From Mytilus edulis (Eukaryota; Mollusca; Bivalvia; Mytilida; Mytilidae), in the NCBI RefSeq assembly GCF_963676685.1, contig NC_092348.1:28805386-28869385 (forward strand): 64,000 nt of DNA, in the 5' to 3' direction. The notes beneath the pieces were generated by a model. That model had not been told where the DNA came from, did no database searches, and saw only the letters and a list, made by a program, of their open reading frames with translations. Within the stretch, counting starts at the first letter, position 1. The number at the start of each line of letters is the position of its first letter. The position numbers were made by a program, and so were the translations under genes. Positions 39,045 through 50,000 of the stretch are shown here, in pieces.

Positions 39045-39175
39045 GCATCATATCTGTTTGTTCTGTGATATCTACTCCAAGAAGGAGATTCAACCTACTT
39101 TCTTCCTATGCACTAGTATTCATCATATCTGTTTGTTCTGTGAGATCTACTTGAAGATGAAGATTCAACCTACTA
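39045..39175 (+). repeat. 75-bp local tandem repeat interrupted by the next element
   Basis: ATCATATCTGTTTGTTCTGT followed by an AAGGAGATTCAACCTACT-type end occurs at 39047 and 39122. The continuation TTCCTATGCACTAGT, seen at 39104, resumes at 40427 after the inserted element, followed by ATCATCATATCTTTTTGTTC. Confidence 0.7.
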
Positions 39176-39176
39176 T

Positions 39177-40425
39177 TTAGCTCACCTGGCCCAAAGGGCC
39201 AAGTGAGCTTTTCCCATCACTTTGCGTCCGTCGTCGTTGTTAACTTTTACAAAAATCTTCTCCTCTGAAACTACTGGGCCAAATTAAACCAAACTTGGAC
39301 ACAATTATCATTGGGGTATCTAGTTAAAAAAATGTGTCCAGTGACCCGGCCAACCAACCAAGATGGCTGCCATGGCTAAAAATAGAACATATGGGTAAAA
39401 TGCAGTTTTTGGCTTATAACTTAAAAACCAAAGCATTTAGAGCAAATCTGACACGAGGTCAAACTCTTTATCAGGTCAAGATCTATCTGCCCTGAAATTT
39501 TCAGATGAATTGGACATTCCGTTGTTGGGTTGCTGCCCCTGAATTGGTAATTTTAAGGAAATTTTGCTGTATTTGGTTATTATCTTGAATATTATTATAG
39601 ATAGAGATAAACTGTAAACAGCAATTATGTTCAGCAAAGTAAGATTAACAAATAAGTCAAGTGACCGAAATGGTCAGTTGACCCCTTTAGGAGTTATTGC
39701 CCTTTATAGTCAATTTTAACCATTTTCGTAAATCTTAGTTATCATTTACAAAAATCTTCTCCTCTGAAACTACTGGGACAAATTAATCCAAACTTGGCCA
39801 CAATCATCTTTGGGGTATCTAGTTTAAAAAATGTGTCCGGTGACCCGGTCATCAAATCAAGATGGCCGCCACAGCTAAAAATAGAACACAGGGGTAAAAT
39901 GCAGTTTTTGGCTTATAACTCAAATCCAAAGCATTTAGAGCAAATCTGACAGGCATAAAATTTGTTTATCAGGTCAAGATCTATCTGCCCTGAAATTTTC
40001 AGATGAATCAGACAACCTGTTTTTGGGTTGCTGCCCCTGAATTGGTAATTAATATTATCTTGAATATTATTATAGATAGAGATAAACTGTAAACAGCAAA
40101 AATGTTCAGCAAAGTAAGATTTACAAATAAGTCAAATGACCGAAATGGTCAATTGACCCCCTAAGGAGTTATTGTCCTAATTTATAGTCAATTTTTAACA
40201 ATTTTCATAAAATTTGTAAATTTTTATTAACATTTTCCACTGAAACTACTGGGCCAAGTTCATTATAGATAGAGATAATTGTAAGCAGCAAGACTGTTTA
40301 GTAAAGTAAGATGTACAAACACATCACCATCACCAAAACACAATTTTGTCATGAATCCATCTGCTTCCTTTGTTTAATATTCATATAGACCAAGGTGAGC
40401 GACACAGGCTCTTTAGAGCCTCTAG
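39177..40425 (+). mobile_element. AGCTCACC hairpin-ended element, copy 4
   Basis: Start TTAGCTCACCTGGCCCAAAG with mirrored GGGCCAAGTGAGCT; units begin TCTTCTCCTCTGAAAC near 39257 and 39757 (about 500 apart). The end is GGTGAGCGACACAGG, hairpin AGGCTCT/AGAGCCT, CTAG. It sits inside a local 75-bp tandem repeat, which lets the insertion point be inferred. Confidence 0.87.
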
Positions 40426-40429
40426 TTTC

Positions 40430-41710
40430 CTATGCACTAGTCATCATCATATCTTTTTGTTCTGTATGATTCATTTTACGGATGTTCTTTTCTATACACT
40501 ACATCAGTGTATAAAAACTACTACCCACCTGTACACTTCATTTCTAGGTGTAAGTTAGAAACGAAGCGGACTTTTTCTTTTCATTTTCGTAAGAACTTCT
40601 GTATGAAGTATCAAACGAATAAAGGGACAATTAAATTGGTAAAGAGAGGAGCACAGTTGGATCACATGGGAAAGAAACCCTTTTGTTATAAACAAATGTT
40701 TGCTTTTTGGGGACGTAGATTGAATGTATTGTAGTCAATGTACCCTTAAAGATCCTTAAAGACTTTGGGATTGATCAGCATCCATATTAGATTAATATTG
40801 GCACTAAAGTTGGTGACTTTGTAGCTCGATCAGTTTTGATTTCTGTTAATATTAAAGTAAACAATCGGGAAGAGGGGTAAGTGGAAAATTTGGTTGACCC
40901 TGCAAATTCAGTATAGTTGTCTGTAATGAAAATATAACAATTATATGGTATGATTATTTTATTAAAGTGTCACGTATTGATTAAAAGCTGAACAATATAC
41001 AATAAAACATATACAATATTTAAAATAATCAACACCCAGCCAAACAAATGACTTATGAGACACTGACAACAACACCACCAAAGAGTAAAACACAGCCGAA
41101 GGCCACAAATTGGTCTTAAACACAGTAATAAAATCCTGCACCTGTAGGCGGACTGTCAGCTAGTCCCTACATATAAATATATACTAGTTCAGTAAAAAAT
41201 GGACGTCATACTAAACTCCTTAACACTATGATATAAATGAACTAAAATTTGAAAAAAAACATACAAGACTAACAAAGCCATAGGCTTCTGACTTAGGACA
41301 GGCGCAAACATGCGGCGGGGCTAAACATGCAAAGTGAGATAAAACAATTATTTGTTAACATTCAGCCATAGCATAAGCATGGTCTGAAAACTGATAATGC
41401 GTTACAGACGATTGCATTGAGTGTGTAGTTAAAGGTACTATCTTTGGTTTTCCTAATTTCTGGCGAAGTAGCCTAGTTCTACAGACAGATAGATTGATTA
41501 TCTGTATGACTAGGCTACTTCGAAAGGAGGGTAGTATACATTACCTAATTATGACTCCATGGTTCATCTAGAAAGCAAACTAACTAAATATGTTACCTTT
41601 ATCTAGACACTCAATACAATCGGCTGTAAGAAAGCGTTATTCATAACATTTTACTTCTTGCAAAAATATGATAAAGGCCGGGCGACCAAAAGTTGGTGTC
41701 CTTTATAGAA
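40430..41710. other. gene-free stretch with dispersed repeat at about 41040-41345
   Basis: The repeat part (AAACACAGCCGAAGGCCACA, TAGGCGGACTGTCAGCTAGT, GGACGTCATACTAAACTCCT, CATGCGGCGGGGCTAAACAT) is a mussel-type dispersed sequence, minus orientation. TTTAGTATGACGTCCATT at 7892 is its reverse. The 75-residue frame at 40507-40734 has no recognisable domain. Confidence 0.45.
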
Positions 41711-41716
41711 GAAAGG

Positions 41717-42963
41717 TATGGCAAGCCGTTCTCGTCAAAACTATGTTTAAACCATTTTTCGAAAAATTTACACACTGAGAATTACAACAAAGCACACTGA
41801 GATTTAAAAACGTCAAAACGCACACTGAGAATTGAAAATTACACACTGAGAATTGAAAATTACACACTGAGAATTGAAAATTACACACTGAGAATTGAAA
41901 ATTACACACTGAGAATTAAAATTACACAGTGAGATTTCATAAAGACGCACTGAGATTACAAAAATGAAAAACGCACACTGAGAATTGAAAATTACACACT
42001 GAGAATTGAAAATTACACACTGAGATTTCAAAAAGACGCACTGAGAATAAATAAACTGAAAACACACACTGAGAATTTGAAATTACACACTAAGAATTTA
42101 AAATTACACACTGAGAATATGAAATTACACACTGAGATTTGTGCGCACTTTTTATGAGCACATATCTAATTAACATACTTCATCTGAATCTATTACAAGC
42201 TTAAGGAAAACAACAAGGGGACATAACTCGTTAGTCCTTCGGTTTGGTTCCAAATTATTAATAAAAAAATCTTTAGAAATACAAGAACAAGAAAAATACC
42301 CACTTACTCTTATTACAAAATATAACCAAATGGTGAAAATCTTTATTAAAATTATAAGAAAACATTGGAACAATCTGCAAAAGAATCACGGCAGTGAAAT
42401 TTTTACTTAAGTGTCTATTATATAGCATATAAACGTAACAAAAATATAAAATATCAACTAGCGAAATCAGGGAAACAGTTGGAAGACTTTTGAAAATGGA
42501 CCCATTATTTAATTACTGGTAGTAATGATCTGAATTATAGGCAACAAACTAACTTATGAATATAAGCGATGTTAAGTCTTGAAATTTATTACGAATGTTT
42601 GTTGAAGGAATCGCAAAATTCATTATAATGACAAGAGTTCTTGAGATCAAGATATTAATCTGTTGAATTATTCATCTCATGAATATTCATTAGTAATTTG
42701 CATATTAATCTCAGTGTGTATTTTTGAAATCTCAGTGTGTAATTAACAATTCTCAGTGGGTGTTTTTTATTTATTTCATCTCAGTGTGTCTTTTTAAAAT
42801 CTCAGTGTGTAATTTTGAGTTCTCAGTGTGTGTTTTTTATTTTTTTAAATCTCAGTGTGTAATTTCGATTTCTCACTGTGTTATTTTTGGTTTTTAAATC
42901 TCAGTGTGTATTTTTTTCGAAAAAAGGGCTTAAACATAGTTTTGACGAGAACGGCTTGCCATA
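41717..42963. mobile_element. non-autonomous TIR element A with subterminal 21-bp arrays
   Basis: Ends are inverted over about 50 bp: TATGGCAAGCCGTTCTCG, then CAAAACTATGTTTAA and a TTTTCGAAAAA block, mirrored at 42911-42963. The perfect 6-bp duplication GAAAGG flanks it (41711-41716 and 42964-42969). Behind each end lies an inward array of 21-bp units (CACACTGAGAATTGAAAATT-like): 41770-42139 on the left, and the reverse orientation at 42709-42910 on the right. The central 570 bases are unique and have no transposase. Frames such as 41703-41909 (minus) are array artefacts. Confidence 0.9.
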
Positions 42964-42969
42964 GAAAGG

Positions 42970-43470
42970 CGAGAGATACCAAAAGGGAAGTCGAAAACAA
43001 ACTGACAACACTTTAGCAAAAGTAAAGGGTATAAATGTGTTTATGTGCATCTTCAACAATGGATACCCTCCATCTTTGTGGACTAGAATAGAATTCATGA
43101 AAAAATATCTTTTTTGTTGATCTATTCTTTAATAATTTTTGCTTATTTAAGTTTCTATCCATCTAGTATAGTTTTTCAGATAGTAGGCAACTACACAAAA
43201 AATGTAAAAAAGGGATAATTAGACGATTAAAACCATGTCGACGTCGACTTATATATATTAATTATTTTTTCTTGTTGATCAGTTTTGCTTATCTAAGTTT
43301 CTATCTCTCCTTAGATAGGCTATATTTTTTTTTTCAGATATAAGGCAAAAAAAAAAACAAAAACAGACAATGTTCCGAACCATAATTACATGAAGTGGTC
43401 AATAATTTCAATAAGGGGTCGTCAGACGAGTTCGAATATTTGATTTGTATATAGGTCTGGTCTTGCTAAT
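42970..43470. other. gene-free stretch
   Basis: Two loosely similar segments (TTTTGCTTATCTAAGTTTCTATC at 43280 and TTTTGCTTATTTAAGTTTCT at 43137, each followed by a TTTCAGATA word and a GGCAA word) suggest an old duplication that may recur at 44100. No gene seen. Confidence 0.35.
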
Positions 43471-43474
43471 CATT

Positions 43475-43960
43475 TTTGTCGAGCCTTCTACCTTTGTCTC
43501 AGAAACCTCGACATAGGGATAGTGATCAGGCGGCGGAGTTTTTGAGTTTTTCGTCTTTTTTTTCTAATACTATATGCATTGGTTAACTACATTTGGTGTA
43601 TGGAAATATTTATGATCTACATGTCAGTCGCGCAGGTTTTATTTGACCTTGACCTCATTTTCACGGTTCATTGCTCAGTGTTAAGTTTTTGTGTTATGGT
43701 CGTTTTTTTCTTAATCTATAAGCATTAGGTCAACTCTATTTGTTGTAAGGAAGAATTGTTAGCTGTACAAGTCTGCAAGGCATTGTTCATCTGACCTTGA
43801 CCTCTGTTTCTTGGTTCATTGGTCAATGTTTAGTTTTCTTGGTTAATGTTAAGTTTATGTGACAGTTGCAGTAAAGCTTTATATTTAGGACTATCAACAT
43901 ACTATCAATGATTAGTAAAGAATGCGAGACATTTCACTGTGTGCACTCTTGTTGCTATAT
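43475..43960 (+). repeat. dispersed repeat with hairpin start (GTCGAGCC...CTCGAC)
   Basis: Begins GTCGAGCCTTCTACC, then AAACCTCGACATAGGGATAG and GCGGCGGAG. Two related segments of about 180 bases follow, each with a TTTGACCTTGACCTC-type block, GGTTCATTG and a 'GTTAAGTTT' word. I know it as common in mussel DNA. Confidence 0.6.
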
Positions 43961-45650
43961 CAAGTTTATAAATATCTATTTTACTTTTTCAGATATTCAA
44001 TCGGTACAAAACGTATATATACTGCATTAAATATAGTAAAATCGTCATTTCAGTGCAATAACGGTGTCATCAGACGATTCCAACCATGTCAACTTACTTG
44101 TAGAACTTATCTTGCTGATCATTTTTGTTGTATACAGTTTATCTATATTTCTATAATAGTTTAACTTTTCAAGACAATAGGCAAAACAGTTGATATAAGT
44201 CTCCTTTTCATGGCAATAACTCTTATAAGAAGTCGTCTGAAAGCAAACGGACAATTTGTAGATCTCAGCATTCCAAGCATTTCTGTCTTGTCCGGTTTTT
44301 TTCTATTTATAGTGGTGTTCAAGATAATAGACAAAACTTTCTTTTCCCTCTTATGGTCTATTTTTAACCCTGATTGTCATATATTAGTTGACAGGCAGGG
44401 TCATCAGACATGGGCGGATCCAGGATTTTGGAAAAGGGGGCAGGTTGCAGTCTGGTATTGAAAAAAGTATTCCATATATCAGTTCGGCGAAACAGACATT
44501 CCGGTCAGACATTACGGCAAAAATCAGAGTCAATTTTTTTCTCTCAAATATCTAAAACTGTCTCCTTAAATCCATTGGTTCGTACTTACGACTTTAAATC
44601 TATCTAGAGCTTAAAATGACTTTCCTAGGGATCATTATTCAGCTATGTTATTTTAAAATAGGCTGAAGCGTTTGGGGTTTTTCGTAGTTAGATGACTCCT
44701 TTGCTGTGGAGTGAGAGTCTATAGAGTATTACTTTCTGTTTGGAGGTATAGTGAAATAGAAGTCAATATTTTGTTGCTATGAAGGTGTCATGATTGTCAT
44801 CCTCACTCAGCCTAAGGCTAAAGCATTGTGTTACTGTAATTTGACAGAGCGACGCACTGGTCAACTCCACCGTATCGAATCAGAGGACGTTGATAATCAG
44901 TAAATTTGGATCCGCATCTGTCAGACATATTTATAATACTCTAAAGATGATTGTGGATACGTTTGGTTAAATTTGGATTAATAGTTTCAGATAAGAGAAA
45001 ACCCGGGTGTATGGGGTGGGATAGTGTTTCAGGTGCTCCGGAAGGGTAAGCAGAGCATAACGAAATTATTGATGGATTCAAAGATCTCGGGTAGCCGTCT
45101 TGGTTTCTTGAAATGGGTTTTAATTTGTACATAAATTTATTAAAATCAAGGACGTATAATAGATAGACGAGACATATACAGATAGTGAGGGAAAGATCAT
45201 TTATGTTTTTTCCCTTCAAAATTTTATTCTGATCCCCAGTTTGATGAAAGAAAAATGCAGATGACAAAAATAAAGATTCTTAATCCAGATTTTCCCCAAA
45301 CCTTATAGTGCTTAATTTTGAGAATAAATAATTTGATTGATAGCACCGGTATTTTTTTTTTTTAACAATAAAAAAAACCCATAAAAATTTCAAAACTATA
45401 CAGCTATCATTTTTGAAAGCAAAAATCACAGGTACTATGAAACTAAAATATACTCCCAAGCAATAAGAACAGGGCCGTAAATTACATAGAGGCATGTAGG
45501 CAGTTACCTCCTATTGCGGGCTCACTAACAAAAATAATAAATGGAAAAAAAAAACATTGAAAAGAAAGAAAAAAATGGTTAAGATCATGCATAATTTTTA
45601 TAGCACTGGTTGTTAGTTAAAACAACAAGGTTGTTAATCATAATTTCATG
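43961..45650. other. gene-free stretch with repeat fragments
   Basis: GGGCGGATCCAGGATTTTGG at 44411 is a fragment of the GGCGGATCC MITE. CAGGGCCGTAAATTACA at 45472 is a fragment repeated in reverse at 48865-48885. Frames at 43922-44607 and 44941-45495 carry no domain I recognise. Confidence 0.35.
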
Positions 45651-45689
45651 CAGGTGTATGGAACGCCATGACTGTCTTCTGATGTAGAT

Positions 45690-46130
45690 TGTTTAATATG
45701 TTTGGTGCTTTATGCATTATGTTCAGTAGTATGTATATTATGTTCAGTAGATATCCTATTATGTTCAGTAGATATCCTGTTATGTTCAGTAGTTATTACA
45801 TTATGTTCAGTAGTTATTACATTATGTTTAGTAGTTTTTACATTATATTCGGTGCTTTAGTTATTATGTTCAGTAGTTTCATTATTATATGCAGTGGTAT
45901 TTTAATTATGTTCGGTACTTCTGACGTTATATTCAGTATATTTTTCATTATGTTCAGTACTTTCGACATTATGTTCAGTAGATTCAATATTATTTTCAGT
46001 ACATCATGTAATACCTTCAGCAGTCCCGCTTTCTTTATATTCAGTACATTATTCATTATGTTCAGTAAAAGCATCTGTATTATATTCGGTTCGTTCAACT
46101 TTATGTTCAGTGGTTGTATCATTATGATGA
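45690..46130 (+). repeat. 21-bp subterminal array, left arm of element B
   Basis: Units around TATGTTCAGTAG spaced 21 (sometimes 18, 24 or 27) bases. Because the spacing is a multiple of three, one 148-residue frame stays open (MFSRYPI-type heptads), and a 94-residue frame is open on the opposite strand. Confidence 0.85.
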
Positions 46131-46262
46131 TGTAGTAAAAGTGGTTGTATCATTATGATGATGTAGTAAAAGTCGGGAAGTCAATAACGGAAATTGTCGG
46201 AAAAAAACGAACGCAGATATTTTTGACGGACGTTTAATTCATGAACACCTTTACATGATTAA

Positions 46263-46459
46263 ATGAAAATGAAAGAAATAAATCGGTGTGGTTTACGTTT
46301 TCAAGTTGGCATTTTTCACCAGGAAAAATAACTCCTGACTTTATTTGTAAGTTGTCGCTACAAGATTTCGCATATTTAGGTACATGTATGAACGACAGGA
46401 GAAAAATAATGGAATTAAGAATAGCTTGTGTTCATTTCAGCAGCAATTTTTTTGACTAA
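46263..46459 (+). pseudogene. broken SAM-like domain, left arm of element B
   Basis: The same sequence as the intact copy at 47587-47802. A shorter A-run at about 46323-46328 brings TAA into frame right after the HQEK-like codons, and extra bases (GGTACATGTATGAACG against GGTATGACTG) shift it again. So only the right arm keeps the frame. Confidence 0.65.
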
Positions 46460-46489
46460 GATAGCTCGAACAAATGCCTAACGGATAAC

Positions 46490-46900
46490 TTTTTTCAATC
46501 CGTTCATGACCGCTAGACGTCCGTTTTTATCTGTTAGACGTCCGTCCATATCCGTTGCATGTCAGTTTAGCGTACGTTTAATCCGTCGACGTCCGTTCTG
46601 TCTGGTGGAAAATTTTGAGCATGTTCAAAACTTTGAACTGACGTCCATTGGATGAAATGTCCGTTGAACGTCCGGTAGGCGTCTGTTTTGTACGGTACTC
46701 GTCCGTTTCACTTCCGTTTTGTATTCGTAACGTGTCCGTTATACATCCGTTCGAGGTCTGCCAGATAAATTCACCAACGGACTTCTAACGGACGTCTAAC
46801 GGATAAAACGGATGTTGAACGAATGTGAAACGGACTTCTACCGGACGTATAACGGATTAAACGGATGATGAACCGATCTTAAACGGATAAATGCCAATTG
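46490..46900. repeat. degenerate word cluster GTCCGTT / AACGGAC in centre of element B
   Basis: 46495-46760 is dense in CGTCCGTT-like words on the + strand. 46770-46890 is dense in AACGGACGTCTAACGGAT-like words, the reverse complement. Together they form an imperfect palindrome of many short words, with copies too diverged to show a fixed period. Confidence 0.65.
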
Positions 46901-47580
46901 AAAATTTCGCGTCTGAAATGCCAAATTAGCCTTTCTTAAGATTCATGAATTCTTAATATTCATAATCGATCTTAGAGTCAGGGCACGTCTTCACAATCAA
47001 GCAGCTTTTATTCAGTCCAGACACTGCCCTTTGGTGGCATTTGCTTGTGGTTTAACGGATAAAATTGATGTTGAACGAAGATTAATATTGACCATTCGGT
47101 ATATAGATGTGTTCTAAATGACACGTACATGGAGGTCCTACATTAATTTGTTGAATGAAATCAAATCTTTAAATACTAATGGGTGCCGTAGGAGGTCGAT
47201 CGGAATTTTTTGCTCGGATTTCTTGGCATGTAACAGATAGAAAACTCAGGATTAGAATTCATAGATCAAAAAAGGGGCAGTGGCAAATATTTCATGTATA
47301 TTTTGAAAACAAAGATTTACCCCGGCACCCTTTGCCATAAAACTTTCTTTTTCTTATTTGTGCCTTCGGACTTAGGCTATTTCTTTCTTTGCGGGCGTAT
47401 ACTCCAAGCAACAACATGAATGTGTATAACGGCACTTTAGATTTTCGTATTAAATAAAGAAAGTTGCCGGTCCGGTGCATGAACAGATTGCATGTTAAAA
47501 AGCAAGGTTTTAATTTTAATTAGATTGGAAAGCTTAATTCGAGGGTTGAAAATAGAGAGCACCAAAAAGGGGGGGGGGGT
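46901..47580. other. centre of element B, no gene recognised
   Basis: Contains an unsupported 62-residue minus-strand frame (47292-47480) and a run of 10 G at about 47570. There is no transposase motif. Confidence 0.4.
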
Positions 47581-47586
47581 AGTCCA

Positions 47587-47802
47587 TTACTCATTCAAAA
47601 TATTGCTGCTGAAATGAACACAAGCTATTCTTAATTCCATTATTTTTCTCCTGTCAGTCATACCTAAATATGCGAAATCTTGCAGCGACAACTTACAAAT
47701 TGAGTCAGGAGTTATTTTTTTCTTGTGAAAAATGCCAACTTGGGAAGGTAAACCACACCGATTTAAAACTGCTTCCATTTCTTCCATTTTAAATTCAATC
47801 AC
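47587..47802 (-). CDS. SAM-like domain ORF carried in right arm of element B
   Basis: A 71-residue frame. From MEAVLNRCGLP it has the shape of a sterile alpha motif: GLPSQVGIFHKKKITPDSI, then KLSLQDFAYLGMTDRRKIME and LRIAC, matching 'GL..Y...F....I....L..L...DL..LGI...R.KI...I'. SAM domains mediate protein-protein contacts. No promoter or splice sites are evident, and the left-arm copy is broken. It may be the exon of a captured host gene or a leftover of the element's own protein. Expression is unknown. Confidence 0.5.
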   Translation of the reverse strand: MIEFKMEEMEAVLNRCGLPSQVGIFHKKKITPDSICKLSLQDFAYLGMTDRRKIMELRIACVHFSSNILNE

Positions 47803-47929
47803 GTAAAGGTGTTCATGAATAAAACGTCCGTCAAAAATATTCGCCTTCGTTTTTTTCCGACAATTTCCGTTATTGACTTCCCGACTTTTACTACATCATC
47901 ATAATGATACAACCACTTTTACTACATCA

Positions 47930-48368
47930 TCATAATGATAAAACAACTGAACATAAAGTTGAACGAACCGAATATAATACAGATGCTTTTACTGAACATA
48001 ATGAATAATGTACTGAATATAAAGAAAGCGGGACTGCTGAAGGTATTACATAATGTACTGCAAATAATATTGAATCTACTGAACATAATGTCGAAAGTAC
48101 TGAACATAATGAAAAATGTACTGAATATAACGTCAGAAGTACCGAACATAATTAAAATACCACTGCATATAATAATAAAACTACTGAACATAATAACCAA
48201 AGCACCGAATATAATGTAATAACTACTGAACATAATGTAATAACTACTGAACATAATAGGATATCTACTGAACATAATAGGATATCTACTGAACATAATA
48301 GGATATCTACTGAACATAATATACATACTACTGAACATAATGCATGAAGCACCGAACATATTAAACAA
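47930..48368 (-). repeat. 21-bp subterminal array, right arm of element B
   Basis: Reverse orientation of the left array. It contains three GATATCCTATTATGTTCAGTA-type units where the left arm has two. The 148-residue minus-strand frame 48368-47922 mirrors the left one. Confidence 0.85.
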
Positions 48369-48406
48369 TCATCATCAGAAGACAGTCATGGCGTTCCATA
48401 CAGGTG

Positions 48407-50000
48407 TGTTCAATATTTGGATCTGAACGGTCGGTACCCAACTCAACTCCTTTGCACACATAAAATTTTCCCACCAAATACTATTGCATCTGCATACATA
48501 GAAGTGACAATGTTGGCAATATTGAATGCATACCAACTTCAGGGGGCTTTCATTTTAAGTCTATTCTCTAAACTTAAGTAAAAATAGCGTGTAAAGAGTC
48601 ATAAAGCAGGATATAAAGCGAAAACAAATCTTACTCTTACGAGACACGTAATCTAACTCTGGTTTATTTCACTATTTTTAATATATTCCAGACGCATATT
48701 TATTGAAATGTAACAAAAAAATAACAAGTCGTGTATTCTTGGGAGGTACATTGCATACAAGGAAAGGCCTGAAAAAATATCCTTTTCTGCATGGAATGGG
48801 TCCAAATATTTTTTGCCTCGATCCGCTCGGCAATAATACACTGCCTCCCCTTACAGGACAGGCAATTTACGGCCCTGAAGAATCTTAACCGACTGAAAAG
48901 AAAAAAATAAGATTTTTTTTTTTAGTAACGGGAAGAATAATTAAAAAAATACACAATGTAGAGTCATTTAAAAATTTACATCTAGAATCTGGGACTATTG
49001 GTCAATATTTTTTGTTCTATTCTATTCTATACTATATTGTTAGTTTAATAGTCCCAGCTAGAATTAACAAAATATGCAGTTTCGATCAGAACCAATCTGC
49101 ACTATTCTAAAAATTACCAGGGTGATCGAAATTACAGAGATTATAGTGTCAAGTTGACACTTCTAAAGACTAAAGACTTAAATACACGAAATTGTGTTTT
49201 TTAAGACCGGCAAAGATCGTTGAATTATTTTATGCTAATCAATTATAAAATAATTATTGAAAATAAATTCACTAATTTCGTAACATCATCCGGGCATTTC
49301 TTGAAAAATTACCTATTGTGATTGGCTATTGTTATAAAGCACCTGGTCAACGCTTTCTTCAAACAGGCATTTTGATTGGATAATAACATCAAAGGCAATA
49401 TTTGATGAATGTCATTGTTTCATTTTACCAGATGAAGAAATATAAAATTGTTAGTTGCAATTAATGAAAACTCCAATTCTTGACAATAAAAACAATATAT
49501 AATAGTGTATATAAATTAGAATGTTCATGAAATTTGTAAAAAATGATTTGATATGGTTTATTTGATATCCAATCAAAACGTTCGATTCAAAATTAGAATG
49601 CTTTCACACGACTGCATGATGTTGAGGTTATAAGCGGTCTAAATCAACAAAATTAACTTGTATATAAATTTGATATTTTGACATTATATGACAGGTAAGG
49701 CAACAATTTTATGTTAATTTTGTCAATTGTTCTTCTGTCTTTATGTTTTAGAACATTTTTGTCATCGATTTTTTCTAACACCCCCGGGAAGGGTCCCATT
49801 CAGTTGGCTTCTGTTCAATAATTTCTTAAAAACTACAAATAGAAATGGCGTTCAAAGACAACTTTTCTTTGTGTCACTAAGTTTTGTTATACAATGCGCA
49901 ACATTTGATTCCGAGGTGGTTGGAAACACTTTAATGGTGATTTCAGATAGTTTTCTTGGTTTGTTTTCATTTTGCTTCCTTGCACGTGTTTGAGAACAGA
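48407..50000. other. intergenic stretch, no gene recognised
   Basis: CAATTTACGGCCCTGAAG at 48866 and neighbouring text (48725-48890) look like a dispersed repeat, reversed relative to 45465-45530. The 88-residue frame at 49727-49993 is without support. CACGTG lies at 49983. Confidence 0.35.

Larger units (their letters stand above)
45657..48400. mobile_element. non-autonomous long-TIR element B (2.74 kb)
   Basis: Inverted arms of about 0.79 kb (45657-46448 and 48400-47603) are nearly identical. They start TATGGAACGCCATGACTGTC and are flanked by the perfect 6-bp duplication CAGGTG (45651-45656 and 48401-48406). Each arm carries an inward array of 21-bp units (TATGTTCAGTAGATATCCTA-like), a doubled CATTATGATGATGTAGTAAA block and a SAM-like domain remnant. 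The right arm has at least one extra 21-bp unit. The 1.15-kb centre holds a CGTCCGTT/AACGGACG word cluster. No transposase is encoded. Confidence 0.92.

Noticed and set aside
40507..40734. 75-residue basic ORF
   Set aside because: No domain, no splice context, and it overlaps the repeat boundary of an inserted element.
41703..42067. ORFs rich in NSQCVIF on the minus strand
   Set aside because: Translation of the 21-bp array of element A.
45689..46135. 148-residue ORF (MFSRYPI heptads), mirrored at 47922-48368
   Set aside because: It is open only because the array period is a multiple of three. There are no splice or start signals, hydrophobic low-complexity content, and frames open on both strands.
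49727..49993. 88-residue ORF upstream of the CHD gene
   Set aside because: Hydrophobic composition without family resemblance; it could be leader or intron sequence but I have no support.
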